Below, in pieces: positions 24,884 to 32,740 of a DNA stretch of 40,018 nt. A program made the translations under genes and the position numbers. Every line of letters starts with the position of its first letter. Position 1 is the stretch's first letter. The notes beneath the pieces were generated by a model, which worked only from the letters and a program-made list of their open reading frames with translations, searched no databases and was not told the DNA's origin. The DNA is from Actinomycetota bacterium (lineage in GTDB: Bacteria; Actinomycetota; Acidimicrobiia; Acidimicrobiales; JAMCQF01). The stretch covers positions 1-40,018 of the forward strand of contig JAMCQF010000161.1 in NCBI GenBank assembly GCA_023379605.1, written 5' to 3'.

Positions 24884-25939
24884 ATGAAAGCACTTACCGT
24901 TGTACCCGGTAAAGCGGGATCCATCAAGCTTGACGATGTCGATGAGCCACCGGAAAGTGATGGGCCGGTGCTCGTGGAGATGGTGGCTCTGGGTGTCTGT
25001 GGCACTGACATGGAGATCACTTCAGGTGCGTATGGATGGGCCCCCCCTGGAAAGGAAACCCTTGTCATAGGACATGAGTCTTTGGGTCGGGTGATGGAGG
25101 CGCCCGCGGGCTCGGGTTTGGTCGCAGGTGAGCTGGTTGTGGGGATTGTGCGGCGTCCAGACCCGGTTCCTTGTGGCAACTGTGCGGTGGGTGAATGGGA
25201 CTTCTGCCATAACGGGCTTTACACAGAACGCGGTATCAAGGAGCGCGATGGATACTGCTCTCAGCGCTATAGGATACATCCTGAGTACGTAGTAAAGATT
25301 GACCCGGCTCTTGGGGCCCTGGGGGTGCTCTTGGAGCCTGCAAGCGTGGTTGCCAAGGCATGGGAGCAGGTTGAGAAGATCGGCGGGCGCGCCCACTTCG
25401 AGCCAAAGCGTGCAGTCATCACTGGAGCGGGACCAATAGGACTTTTGGCGGCGCTCATGGGAGTGCAGCGCGGCCTGGAGGTCCATGTCATCGACCGCGT
25501 CCAAGACGGTCTCAAGCCTGAGCTCGTCAAGGATCTGGGCGCCACCTATCACACCGGCTCAGTGGCGCAGGCGTGTCCAGATACCGATGTGGTCGTGGAA
25601 TGCACAGGAGTTGGCCAGCTTGTCTTTGATGCAATGGCTCATGTGGCTCCAGGTGGCGTGGTCTGCTTGACAGGTGTGTCCTCGGGAGGCCGATCGCTGT
25701 CGGTGGACGCGGGCACCTTGAACAGGTCCATCGTGCTCGAGAACGAGGCGGTAGTGGGCTCTGTGAACGCCAACAGGCGGCACTACGAGCAGGGGGCGAA
25801 TGCTCTGGCGAAGGCCGATAAGGCCTGGCTCTCGCGCTTGATCAGCAGGAAGGTCCCCCTTTCTAAGTGGGCAGAGGCCTTTGACCGCAAGGACGACGAT
25901 GTGAAAGTGGTTATCGAGTTGGAAGGGGCATACTCCTGA
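24884..25939 (+). CDS. Glucose 1-dehydrogenase, zinc-dependent MDR family
   Basis: NAD(P)-dependent oxidation of glucose to gluconolactone. The start MKALTVVPG at ATG 24884 (AAGGGA box about 8 nt before) is preferred over the ORF-track start at 24821, which lies inside the GH15 gene. Catalytic zinc ligands are Cys39 (GVCGTD) and His64-Glu65 (GHES). A cysteine-rich lobe (PCGNCAVGEWDFC) has three Cys, possibly an altered structural zinc site. The Rossmann motif ITGAGPIGLLAALMG lies near residue 185. The pattern NRRHYEQGANAL and the LEPASVVAKAWE region fit archaeal/actinobacterial glucose dehydrogenases. It is immediately downstream of GH15 and 20 nt before an MBL-fold gene, so the three probably form an operon. 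Confidence 0.87.
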   Translation: MKALTVVPGKAGSIKLDDVDEPPESDGPVLVEMVALGVCGTDMEITSGAYGWAPPGKETLVIGHESLGRVMEAPAGSGLVAGELVVGIVRRPDPVPCGNCAVGEWDFCHNGLYTERGIKERDGYCSQRYRIHPEYVVKIDPALGALGVLLEPASVVAKAWEQVEKIGGRAHFEPKRAVITGAGPIGLLAALMGVQRGLEVHVIDRVQDGLKPELVKDLGATYHTGSVAQACPDTDVVVECTGVGQLVFDAMAHVAPGGVVCLTGVSSGGRSLSVDAGTLNRSIVLENEAVVGSVNANRRHYEQGANALAKADKAWLSRLISRKVPLSKWAEAFDRKDDDVKVVIELEGAYS

Positions 25940-25959
25940 GCACGCTCATAGCTTCAGGG

Positions 25960-26874
25960 GTGATCGAGATAGACACCCTGCTTGGTGGATGGGAGAGGGT
26001 GACTGCCGGGTACCTGCTGGAGGGCACGGCTCCCGTGCTGGTGGAGACCGGTAGCCAGACCTCTGTACCGGCGCTCTTGGCAGCTCTTAACGGACTTGGG
26101 ATAGGTGCGGCAGACCTTGCAGGCGTTGTGGTCACCCACATCCACCTGGACCATGCGGGTGGGGTAGGCGACGTGGCAAAAGCCTTTCCCAGCGCTGTGG
26201 TCTATGTCCATGAAAAAGGGGCTCGGCACCTGGCTGACCCCACCCGCCTTGTGAGCTCTGCCAGCCGCGTCTACGGGCCGTTGCTCGACTCGCTCTACGG
26301 GCGCCTTGAGCCCACCCCCGCCGAGCGCATCCATGTTCTTGGAGATGGGGAGGAGATAATGGTCAGCCCTGGGAGAACGCTCACTGCGGTGGACTCGCCT
26401 GGGCATGCCAAGCACCACCTGGGCATCCATGACTCGCTGAGCGGGATCCTCTTTGCAGGGGACGCAGTCGGGGTGCGCCTACCAGATCTGGGGGTGCTGC
26501 GGCCAGCTACTCCACCTCCAGACTTCGATCTGGAGCTGGCTATAGCCTCTCTGCACCGTTTTGCTTCTCGCCGGCCGACCGGACTGGCTCTGGCCCATTA
26601 CGGCCTGATAGACGAACCGCTGCCGCTTTTGGAGGAAGCCGAGTCGACCTTGCGGGCATGGGCGCATGTGGCTGAGCAAGCGTGGATGGACGGCGAGGAC
26701 ATCGCCCATGCGCTCGAGGAGGCCTTCGCTCCGGACACGGCTGGTTTGGATCCGGCTCAAAGAGAGAAGCTCGATACGCTAAACGGTTTCCATTCGAATG
26801 CCGCGGGTTTTCGAAGATGGCTGGACATGGGCGGCAGGGAGGCCCTTCAGGGGGGCTCTGAAGGCTTGGCATAG
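25960..26874 (+). CDS. Metallo-beta-lactamase-fold hydrolase
   Basis: Dinuclear-metal hydrolase of 304 residues with THIHLDHAGG (H60, H62, D64, H65), VDSPGHAKHH (third metal His) and LFAGDAVGV, then ALAHYG. The C-terminal 80 residues are helical. Family members include glyoxalase II-like thioesterases and lactonases. Next to glucose dehydrogenase, a lactonase role is possible but unproven. It starts at GTG 25960, with no well-placed ribosome site, 20 nt after the glucose dehydrogenase stop, so coupling is likely. Its 3' end overlaps the 3' end of the convergent response regulator by 28 nt. Confidence 0.85.
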   Translation: MIEIDTLLGGWERVTAGYLLEGTAPVLVETGSQTSVPALLAALNGLGIGAADLAGVVVTHIHLDHAGGVGDVAKAFPSAVVYVHEKGARHLADPTRLVSSASRVYGPLLDSLYGRLEPTPAERIHVLGDGEEIMVSPGRTLTAVDSPGHAKHHLGIHDSLSGILFAGDAVGVRLPDLGVLRPATPPPDFDLELAIASLHRFASRRPTGLALAHYGLIDEPLPLLEEAESTLRAWAHVAEQAWMDGEDIAHALEEAFAPDTAGLDPAQREKLDTLNGFHSNAAGFRRWLDMGGREALQGGSEGLA

Positions 26875-27632
26875 CGGTATCCGATCCCCCTTACCGTCTC
26901 TATCACCTCGTCGTTGACCAGATCTGGACTCCTGCGGAGCTTGGCACGCAGCCTGCCTACGTGGACGTCTAAGGTCTTGGGATTTGCCGGGGTGTCGATG
27001 GGCCATACCCGATCGAAGAGCACTTCTCTGGTCATCACACGGCCTGGGTTGGACATGAGCAGCTCTAGAATCTTGAACTCTTTCAAGGAGAGCTCAACTG
27101 GATGCCCGCCAGCTGTTACTTCGTGGCGCTCGGGGTCCAGCCTGAGCTTTCCGAGGATCAGAGCCTTCCTGGATGTGGCAGTGCTTGGCGGAAAGGTCGA
27201 CACGGGCTGGATAGCTGCTGGACCCGCTGAGAGAGGGGCTGTACCACATCGCCGCAGGGATGCTCGGATCCTCGCCACTAGCTCGCGCAGGCGGAAGGGT
27301 TTTGTCACGTAGTCGTCGGCTCCCGCTTCCAAGGAGGCGATCGTGTCCAGCTCGTCGTCACGGCCGGTGACGATTATGATCGGCACCTGAGAGCGTGTCC
27401 TTAGAAGACGGCATAGATCCAAGCCGGACATTCCCGGCAGCATCAGGTCCACCAGTAGGAGCTGGGGCTGGCAGGCAGAGAACCTCTCTAGGGCCTCTTC
27501 GCCAGATTGTGCCCCGATGACGGTGAACCCCTCTCTTGGGAGCCCCGAGGCAAGGGCCTGCGCATAGGACGGGTCGTCTTCCACCACTAGAATGAGGGGC
27601 GCTGCCCCCTCTGAGGCCGGATCCAAGCCCAT
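26847..27632 (-). CDS. OmpR/PhoB-family response regulator (RegX3-like)
   Basis: Two-component transcription regulator of 261 residues. The receiver domain (about 13-130) has acidic residues VVEDD, phospho-acceptor Asp62 (LLLVDLMLPG), Thr90-type switch (IIVTGRDDE) and Lys111 (YVTKPF). A Pro/Ser linker leads to a winged-helix DNA-binding domain (about 165-257) with LSLKEFKILELLMSNPGRVMTRE and the DVHVGRLRAKL recognition helix. No histidine kinase gene is adjacent, so it is an orphan within the window. ATG 27632 has no ribosome site, but TACCCT lies 7 nt upstream, suggesting a leaderless mRNA. The 3' end overlaps the convergent MBL gene. Confidence 0.92.
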   Translation of the reverse strand: MGLDPASEGAAPLILVVEDDPSYAQALASGLPREGFTVIGAQSGEEALERFSACQPQLLLVDLMLPGMSGLDLCRLLRTRSQVPIIIVTGRDDELDTIASLEAGADDYVTKPFRLRELVARIRASLRRCGTAPLSAGPAAIQPVSTFPPSTATSRKALILGKLRLDPERHEVTAGGHPVELSLKEFKILELLMSNPGRVMTREVLFDRVWPIDTPANPKTLDVHVGRLRAKLRRSPDLVNDEVIETVRGIGYRYAKPSEPP

Positions 27633-27639
27633 GGTGGTG

Positions 27640-27645
27640 AGGGTA
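27640..27645 (-). promoter_or_regulatory. TANNNT box, candidate leaderless promoter of response regulator
   Basis: TACCCT on the minus strand ends 7 nt before ATG 27632. It is a weak -10 by sequence but correctly spaced for leaderless transcription. Confidence 0.25.
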
Positions 27646-27709
27646 AGCCTGCTGGGTAACGCCGTGATGAATGCAGGGCGAAGCTGAATTTACTAAAAGA
27701 GAAATGTTC

Positions 27710-27735
27710 CCCCAACTGCGACCACGCTGTTGGGG
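27710..27735 (-). terminator. Candidate terminator of tRNA-Ser/tadA transcription
   Basis: CCCCAAC (27710-27716) pairs with GTTGGGG (27729-27735) across a 12-nt loop. On the minus strand the hairpin is followed by the T-rich ATTTCTCTTTT. It lies downstream of tRNA-Ser(CGA) and upstream of the response regulator. Confidence 0.4.
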
Positions 27736-27765
27736 ACTGCCCTGGCAGTGCGAAGAGCAGCCGCA

Positions 27766-27848
27766 GGAAGCGTGTGGACCAACCAGGTCACGCATTGCAG
27801 CCCGCGCTCGCACTGAGGCGGCCCCGGGAAGCGTGTGGTCCAACCAGG
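27766..27848. repeat. Direct repeat pair, 22 bp, one mismatch
   Basis: Copies at 27766-27787 and 27827-27848 read GGAAGCGTGTGG(A/T)CCAACCAGG and start 61 bp apart. The second copy's 3' half forms the left arm of the long hairpin at 27838-27879. Confidence 0.75.
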
Positions 27849-27879
27849 GTGGCCAATTGGCGGCTCACCCTGGTTGGAC
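27838..27879. repeat. Long perfect hairpin downstream of tRNA-Ser(CGA)
   Basis: GTCCAACCAGGGTG (27838-27851) is the exact reverse complement of CACCCTGGTTGGAC (27866-27879), a 14-bp stem with a 14-nt loop that itself contains GCCAATTGGC. It ends 7 nt before the 3' end of the tRNA gene. It could act in tRNA 3' processing or termination, but no T-run follows on either strand. Confidence 0.7.
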
Positions 27880-27886
27880 GCTCAAG

Positions 27887-27973
27887 CGGAGGGAGTGGGA
27901 TTCGAACCCACGGTGCCCTTGCGAGCACAACGGTTTTCGAGACCGTCCGATTCGGCCGCTCTCGCATCCCTCC
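27887..27973 (-). tRNA. tRNA-Ser(CGA)
   Basis: On the minus strand GGAGGGA (5' acceptor) pairs with TCCCTCC at the 3' end. The anticodon stem ACGGT/ACCGT holds loop CTCGAAA with anticodon CGA, reading UCG. A long variable arm follows, as in serine tRNAs, and the T arm contains GTTCGAATC. CCA is not encoded. It begins 10 nt downstream of the tadA stop in the same direction. Confidence 0.95.
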
Positions 27974-27983
27974 GGCCCAGAGG

Positions 27984-28451
27984 CTAGTCGCTGCGCTTGC
28001 GGCTGAAGAACCCAGTGAGCAGCTGAGCAGCCTCACTTTCCCGGACGCCCGCTATGACTTCCACTTCGTGGTTGAGCCGTGGATCGCCACAGAGGTTGTA
28101 CAGGGATCCACAAGAGCCTCCCCGGGGGTCTGCAGCGCCGAAGACCACCCGGTCCACCCGGGCTGCAACCAACGCACCCGCGCACATTGGGCAGGGTTCC
28201 AAGGTCACCACAAGGGTGGTCCCAGCAAGCCTCCAGGAGCCCATTATCTCGGCCCCATCCCGTATGGCCAGCATCTCGGCGTGGGCAGTTGGGTCTGCGG
28301 TGGTCTCGCGTTCGTTGTGGCGGCGCGCGATCACTTTGGCCACCTGTGGGTCCTGACCAAAGAGCAGCACTGCTCCGACAGGGACCTCGTTCAGCTCCAA
28401 GGCAATCCTCGCTTCAGCCAGCGCAACGCCCATGGCAGCCTCGTAGTCCAT
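27984..28451 (-). CDS. tadA: tRNA-specific adenosine deaminase
   Basis: Converts adenosine-34 to inosine in the ACG anticodon of tRNA-Arg. The 155-residue protein has the cytidine/deoxycytidylate deaminase zinc site: His57 and catalytic Glu59 in TAHAEM, and Cys87/Cys90 in EPCPMCAG. The length and DPRGGSCGSLYNLC region are typical of TadA. ATG 28451 has no ribosome site, but TAGCCT lies 6 nt upstream, so the mRNA may be leaderless. It is flanked by two serine tRNA genes in the same orientation, and a shared transcript with the downstream tRNA-Ser(CGA), only 10 nt away, is plausible. Confidence 0.95.
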   Translation of the reverse strand: MDYEAAMGVALAEARIALELNEVPVGAVLLFGQDPQVAKVIARRHNERETTADPTAHAEMLAIRDGAEIMGSWRLAGTTLVVTLEPCPMCAGALVAARVDRVVFGAADPRGGSCGSLYNLCGDPRLNHEVEVIAGVRESEAAQLLTGFFSRKRSD

Positions 28452-28457
28452 GCGCCC

Positions 28458-28463
28458 AGGCTA
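28458..28463 (-). promoter_or_regulatory. TANNNT box, candidate leaderless promoter of tadA
   Basis: TAGCCT on the minus strand ends 6 nt before ATG 28451. The same hexamer occurs at 28685-28690, just before the SRP RNA. Confidence 0.35.
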
Positions 28464-28545
28464 ACCGGCATGCCATAGTGACCAACTAAACGACTGACGA
28501 GTCCGAAACCTGAAGACCTCCCCGTCCAATCAGTAGGCCTCCCTG

Positions 28546-28630
28546 CGGAGAGGGGGGGATTCGAACCCCCGGTGGGTTGCCCCACACACGATTTCCAGTC
28601 GTGCCGATTAGGCCGCTCTCGCACCTCTCC
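28546..28630 (-). tRNA. tRNA-Ser(GGA)
   Basis: On the minus strand the acceptor GGAGAGG pairs with CCTCTCC. The anticodon stem CACGA/TCGTG holds loop CTGGAAA with anticodon GGA, reading UCC and UCU. A long variable arm and GGTTCGAATCC in the T arm confirm a serine tRNA. CCA is not encoded. It lies upstream of tadA and divergent from the SRP RNA. Confidence 0.95.
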
Positions 28631-28684
28631 TTGTTGTGGGAACGCTTGGGATGGCTGCCTAAGCATTCCTGCGCCGAACGAGGC

Positions 28685-28690
28685 TAGCCT
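28685..28690 (+). promoter_or_regulatory. Possible -10 of the SRP RNA gene
   Basis: TAGCCT stands about 10 nt before the first paired base of the SRP RNA. No clear -35 is seen at 17-18 bp. Confidence 0.3.
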
Positions 28691-28700
28691 TGGAATGAGG

Positions 28701-28830
28701 TCGCCGTGGCGTGCGGCGACCGGGTCCTACGCAACAGGTCCCCGTGAACCGAGTCAGGGTCGGAAGGCAGCAGCTCTCAGCGGGCAGATCTGTGTGCCGT
28801 AGCCAACCTGGTCGCCGCACGGCAGGGCGA
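28701..28830 (+). ncRNA. ffs: Signal recognition particle RNA (small bacterial type)
   Basis: RNA scaffold for Ffh in co-translational membrane targeting. The apical domain contains AGTCAGGGTCGGAAGGCAGCAGC, matching the bacterial Ffh-binding loop with its GGAA tetraloop and the asymmetric AGCAG side. The ends pair over about 25 nt: TCGCCGTGGCGTGCGGCGACC at 28701 onward with GGTCGCCGCACGGCAGGGCGA ending at 28830. The ends are estimated from pairing and may be off by a few bases. A T-rich TCTTTGTCTT follows. The position just upstream of dnaX is a known arrangement in actinobacteria. Confidence 0.93.
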
Positions 28831-28874
28831 TCTTTGTCTTATGAGCTGTGTGTCGCTTTAGTGGCTCAACCCGG

Positions 28875-28880
28875 TAATGT
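28875..28880 (+). promoter_or_regulatory. TANNNT box, candidate leaderless promoter of dnaX
   Basis: TAATGT, preceded by CGG, ends 6 nt before the GTG start of dnaX, and there is no ribosome binding site. No strong -35 is seen. Confidence 0.4.
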
Positions 28881-28886
28881 TCGCCC

Positions 28887-30704
28887 GTGGTCTCAGCTCA
28901 GAAACCCTTCCAAGCCCTTTACAGGCGCTATAGGCCCCAACGTTTCAATGAGGTCGTTGGCCAGGACCATGTAGTTGTGGCATTGCGCAATGCGGTGCGG
29001 GACTCCCGGGTCGCTCATGCCTATCTTTTCAGCGGACCACGCGGTACAGGCAAGACCTCTACTGCTCGGATACTGGCCAAGGCCCTAAACTGCGTTGACC
29101 CTGACGGCGGCGAGCCGTGTGGCGTTTGCCAGTCATGCACCGACATCGCAGACGGTAGATCCCTAGATGTGCACGAGCTGGACGCCGCTTCCAACAACGG
29201 TGTGGAAGCGATGCGGGACCTGGTTTCCAGGGCGGCTCTGGGCACGCCGGGCCGGTGGAAGGTCTACATAGTCGATGAGGTTCACATGCTCTCGGCCGCA
29301 GCTGCGAACGCACTTTTGAAGACGTTGGAGGAGCCCCCTGCGCATGTGGTCTTCGTGCTCGCCACAACAGACCCCCAAAAGGTGCTTGCCACAATCCGCT
29401 CCAGGACCCAGCACTTCGAGTTCCATCTGCTCAAAGCTGAGGTGCTGAGAGGCCTATTGGAGGGCATCTGCGCTGATGGCGGCCTGGCGGCTCCTGAGGG
29501 CGGTGTGGAAAGAGCTGTGCGGCAGGCGCGTGGCTCGGCCAGGGACGCCCTGAGCGTCTTGGACCAGGTGCTGGCGGCAGGCCGGCTGGACGAACCCGGA
29601 GCCGGCTTGGAGGAGATAGCAGATGCCCTTGGAACCAGAGATATTGGCCGGGTCCTCTCACTGCTGGCAGTAACGCTTGCATCTGGCCAGGATCCAGCCA
29701 GGATAGCGACGGACCTTGCGGAGTACCTTCGCCAAGGGTTTCTCGCTACGGTGGCGCCGGAGCTGGTCGAGCTTGACCCGGCTGGAGTGGTAAGAGCGGC
29801 TGGATTGGCCAAGCAGATGGGTCTGGCGGCGCTGGTGAGGGGCATGGAGGTACTGGGCAGAGCCCAGATCGAGATGCGCGATGCCTTGGAGCCCAGGCTC
29901 CAGCTCGAGGTCGCTCTCACGCGCTTGGCCAGCCCTGAAGCAGACGACTCCACTGCTGCCCTGCTGGAGCGTCTGGAGCGTCTGGAGCGAGCTGTGAGGT
30001 CGTTCGGTGATGTCGCTCAGGGATCAAGCCCGGGATCGCGCTCCGCCCAGCCTGACCCGCCCGCTCCATCTGTGCAAGCGAGGGGCGCTCCCAGCTCAGG
30101 TCCTGAGCCGAGTCCTTTGCCAGGCTCTGCGCTGGGGGCCTACCGCTCCAAGCCAAAGATCCCTACGGATACCAAGCCCGAGCCGGCAGCTATCTCCATG
30201 GGTGCCACAGAGCAGGTTGGCTTAGGGTCAGGAGAGCTTGAGGGGGCCCAGCAGGTCGCTGCTGGAACTGTAGTACCCAGCTTCCCCAGCAGAGATGACC
30301 TTGTAGCCGCCTGGGGCGATACCGTGCTCGCAGCCCTGGGCCCGCGTGCCAGAGCTCGCTTTCGGGCTGGTCGCTTTGTGGGTGCAGCAGATGGCGTGGC
30401 AGTCTTTGCACTTCCCAATCCAGTACATCTATCCTATTGCGAGCCCATGCGGCGAGAGGTGGAGCAAGCCCTCTCGGATCACTTTAGTGCCAGGATCTCC
30501 CTACGCCTGGTAGTTGAGGGTGACCAGGTCATCGAGGGTGAGCAGTCTGGCGAAGGCGATGCTTTGCCCGAAAGCTCGCTGGGTGCTGAGACCGATTTGC
30601 CACAGGGAGCCGACTTTGGTGATCGAAGCAGCCTGGAAGTACCGCCAGCACCAGAGGAGCGCCTCATGCAGGCATTCCCCGGGGCGCGTGAGGTGGATCG
30701 GTAG
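28887..30704 (+). CDS. dnaX: DNA polymerase III subunit gamma/tau
   Basis: Clamp-loader ATPase of the replicase. It starts at GTG 28887. The AAA+ module (about residues 10-210) has Walker [10 protein letters not shown] (50-57), a zinc-binding set C69, C78, C81, C84, Walker [11 protein letters not shown] (D130), and the arginine finger in TIRSRTQ, with Thr where many bacteria have Cys in the SRC motif. Domain III follows to about 355. A Pro/Ser/Ala-rich linker (about 370-455) leads to a C-terminal tau-like domain ([15 protein letters not shown]...). The 605 residues are consistent with full-length tau. It is downstream of the SRP RNA and 17 nt upstream of recR. Confidence 0.96.
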   Translation: MVSAQKPFQALYRRYRPQRFNEVVGQDHVVVALRNAVRDSRVAHAYLFSGPRGTGKTSTARILAKALNCVDPDGGEPCGVCQSCTDIADGRSLDVHELDAASNNGVEAMRDLVSRAALGTPGRWKVYIVDEVHMLSAAAANALLKTLEEPPAHVVFVLATTDPQKVLATIRSRTQHFEFHLLKAEVLRGLLEGICADGGLAAPEGGVERAVRQARGSARDALSVLDQVLAAGRLDEPGAGLEEIADALGTRDIGRVLSLLAVTLASGQDPARIATDLAEYLRQGFLATVAPELVELDPAGVVRAAGLAKQMGLAALVRGMEVLGRAQIEMRDALEPRLQLEVALTRLASPEADDSTAALLERLERLERAVRSFGDVAQGSSPGSRSAQPDPPAPSVQARGAPSSGPEPSPLPGSALGAYRSKPKIPTDTKPEPAAISMGATEQVGLGSGELEGAQQVAAGTVVPSFPSRDDLVAAWGDTVLAALGPRARARFRAGRFVGAADGVAVFALPNPVHLSYCEPMRREVEQALSDHFSARISLRLVVEGDQVIEGEQSGEGDALPESSLGAETDLPQGADFGDRSSLEVPPAPEERLMQAFPGAREVDR

Positions 30705-30721
30705 CTCTGGAGTTGGCAACT

Positions 30722-31321
30722 TTGTACACAGAGCCGCTGCAGATATTGATCGACGAGCTGGGCAAGCTTCCCGGCATAGGGCCCAAGTCCGCGCAGCGGT
30801 TGGCTTTTCACCTCCTCAGGGTCTCAGACGAGGATGCCTTGCGACTGGCTAGAGCGATAGCGGTCATGAAGGAGAAAACTACGTTCTGCGAGCGGTGCTT
30901 CAACATTGCCGAAGGCACGTTGTGTGCTTACTGCAATGACCCTGGGCGGGAGGGGAGCGTCATCTGTGTGGTTGAAGACCCGCGAGACATCGTTGCTGTG
31001 GAGAGGACCCATGAGTTCAGGGGTAGGTACCACGTGCTCCAGGGAGCCATAAGCCCGATCGAGGGCATTGGGCCGGAACGTCTTCGTATAGGAGAGCTCC
31101 TCAGCCGCATAGAGCCCGAAGCGGTTCAAGAGGTGATCCTTTGCACCAATCCGACCATTGAAGGGGAGGCCACGGCAATGTACCTGGCAAGGCTGCTCAA
31201 GCCCCTAGGGCTGCGTGTCACGCGTATAGCCAGCGGCCTTCCGGTGGGGGGAGACCTCGAGTACGCAGACGAGCTCACCTTGGGCCGGGCCCTCGAGGGT
31301 CGTCACGAGGTCCAAGCCTAA
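30722..31321 (+). CDS. recR: Recombination mediator protein RecR
   Basis: Acts with RecO (and RecF) to load RecA at gapped DNA. It has a helix-hairpin-helix [20 protein letters not shown], a four-cysteine zinc site [16 protein letters not shown], and a Toprim domain from [15 protein letters not shown] to the Walker-like [16 protein letters not shown]. The ORF track begins at TTG 30713. TTG 30722 is better because it gives the usual N-terminus (Met-Tyr-x-x-Pro-Leu) and the right length (199), and a GGAG box lies 9 nt before it. The usual small ybaB/ebfC gene between dnaX and recR is missing here; the gap is only 17 nt. Confidence 0.95.
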   Translation: MYTEPLQILIDELGKLPGIGPKSAQRLAFHLLRVSDEDALRLARAIAVMKEKTTFCERCFNIAEGTLCAYCNDPGREGSVICVVEDPRDIVAVERTHEFRGRYHVLQGAISPIEGIGPERLRIGELLSRIEPEAVQEVILCTNPTIEGEATAMYLARLLKPLGLRVTRIASGLPVGGDLEYADELTLGRALEGRHEVQA

Positions 31322-31384
31322 GGAGGCATCGCATAGCACCTCCCGTATTCAAGTTCGCCAGGCCATGCAAGATTTGTGGCCGCG

Positions 31385-32566
31385 TCAGACCTTTAGAAGG
31401 ATCGCGTCTCCCTGGCCGCCGCCCCCGCACAAAGCGGCTGCTCCAAGCCCGCCGCCTGCTCTGCCGAGCTCGTAAAGCAGGGTGAGAGCGACGCGGGTTC
31501 CCGACATACCCACAGGGTGGCCCAGCGCAATTGCCCCGCCATTGACGTTTACTATCTCCTCGCTTATCCCAAGATCCTCCATTGACGCAAGCGCCACAGC
31601 TGCAAACGCCTCGTTTATCTCGAAGAGGTCCACGTCGGCAACCGTCTTGTTGGCTTTGTCCAGCGCTTGGCGAATGGCCCTGGAGGGCTGTGTCAAAAGC
31701 GAGGTATCCGGGCCTGCCACCTGGCCGTATGAGACTATCTCACCCAATGGCCGGATCCCTAGGGACTCGGCCCGAGCTTTCGACATAACGACCACGGCAG
31801 CGCCACCGTCTGAGATCTGGCTTGCGTTGCCAGCCGTGATGGTCCCGTCCTTGTCAAAGGCAGGGCGGAGCTTTGCGAGCGATTCGAGGGTGGTTTCCGG
31901 TCGCACCCCTTCATCTGTGTCCACGACCACTGGCTCGCCTTTTTTGCTCGGGACCTGGACGGGAACTATCTCCTCTGCGAACCGTCCGGTCTTTATCGCT
32001 GCAGCTGCCCGCTCGTGGGAGGCGGCAGCCACGGCGTCTTGGCGCTCACGTGTCAGCCCGCCATGCCCAACGCAGTAGCGCTCCGTGCCAAGACCCATCG
32101 CACAGCTATCAAAGGCGCAGGTCAAGCCGTCGAACATCATGGAGTCCACCACAGTGGCGTCGCCCAGCCGGTAGCCAGACCTGGCGCCGGGCAGTAGGTA
32201 TGGGGCTTTGGTCATGGACTCCATTCCGCCCGCGACCACGATGTCTGCTTCTCCCGCTCCAATTAGCATGTCAGCTAGATAGATGCTGTTCAGGCCGGAT
32301 AGGCACACCTTGTTAACCGTAGTGGCAGCCACGTCCATGGGTATTCCGGCTTTGTACGCAGCCTGGCGTGCGGTGATCTGACCTTGTCCCGCCTGGATCA
32401 CATGGCCCATGAAGACGTAGTCAACCTGGTCTGGAGCCACGCCGGCGCGCTTTAGAGCTTCCGCAATGGCAAATCCACCGAGCTCCATAGCAGTGAAGCT
32501 GGCCAGGGCGCCCGACAGCTTGCCTATGGGTGTTCTGGCGCCGGAAACTATTACTGAGCCGGACAT
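31385..32566 (-). CDS. Acetyl-CoA C-acetyltransferase (thiolase)
   Basis: Condenses two acetyl-CoA to acetoacetyl-CoA or performs the reverse cleavage. The 393-residue protein has nucleophile Cys88 (VNKVCLSGL), the NEAFA motif (about 318), His350 in GGAIALGHPVGMSG and Cys380 in ALCGGGGQG, the complete thiolase active site. GGGAGG lies 6 nt before ATG 32566. It is divergent from ccr and, with the dehydrogenase at 39.9 kb, would supply the C4 precursor for the ethylmalonyl-CoA pathway. The 63-bp gap to convergent recR has a weak GGAGG/CCTCC hairpin without a T-run. Confidence 0.94.
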   Translation of the reverse strand: MSGSVIVSGARTPIGKLSGALASFTAMELGGFAIAEALKRAGVAPDQVDYVFMGHVIQAGQGQITARQAAYKAGIPMDVAATTVNKVCLSGLNSIYLADMLIGAGEADIVVAGGMESMTKAPYLLPGARSGYRLGDATVVDSMMFDGLTCAFDSCAMGLGTERYCVGHGGLTRERQDAVAAASHERAAAAIKTGRFAEEIVPVQVPSKKGEPVVVDTDEGVRPETTLESLAKLRPAFDKDGTITAGNASQISDGGAAVVVMSKARAESLGIRPLGEIVSYGQVAGPDTSLLTQPSRAIRQALDKANKTVADVDLFEINEAFAAVALASMEDLGISEEIVNVNGGAIALGHPVGMSGTRVALTLLYELGRAGGGLGAAALCGGGGQGDAILLKV

Positions 32567-32727
32567 GGCGGCCTCCCTTTTGTCGTTCCAATGAGAGATG
32601 ACTTTGGGCCGCTAAGGCTGGAACTTGACCGCCTTCTCACCGTGCTGTGGTGGCTTTTGCCTGGCACTGGCAGGATAGGTTTGCTCAAAAACACAGCTTA
32701 GCCGCAGCCCCAGTGTAGCTCTCGGGC

Positions 32728-32733
32728 TAGATT
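32728..32733 (+). promoter_or_regulatory. TANNNT box, candidate leaderless promoter of ccr
   Basis: TAGATT ends exactly 7 nt before ATG 32741, which has no ribosome site. The rest of the thiolase/ccr divergent gap shows an inverted GTTCCA...TGGAAC pair but no clear -35. Confidence 0.4.
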
Positions 32734-32740
32734 TACGCCC

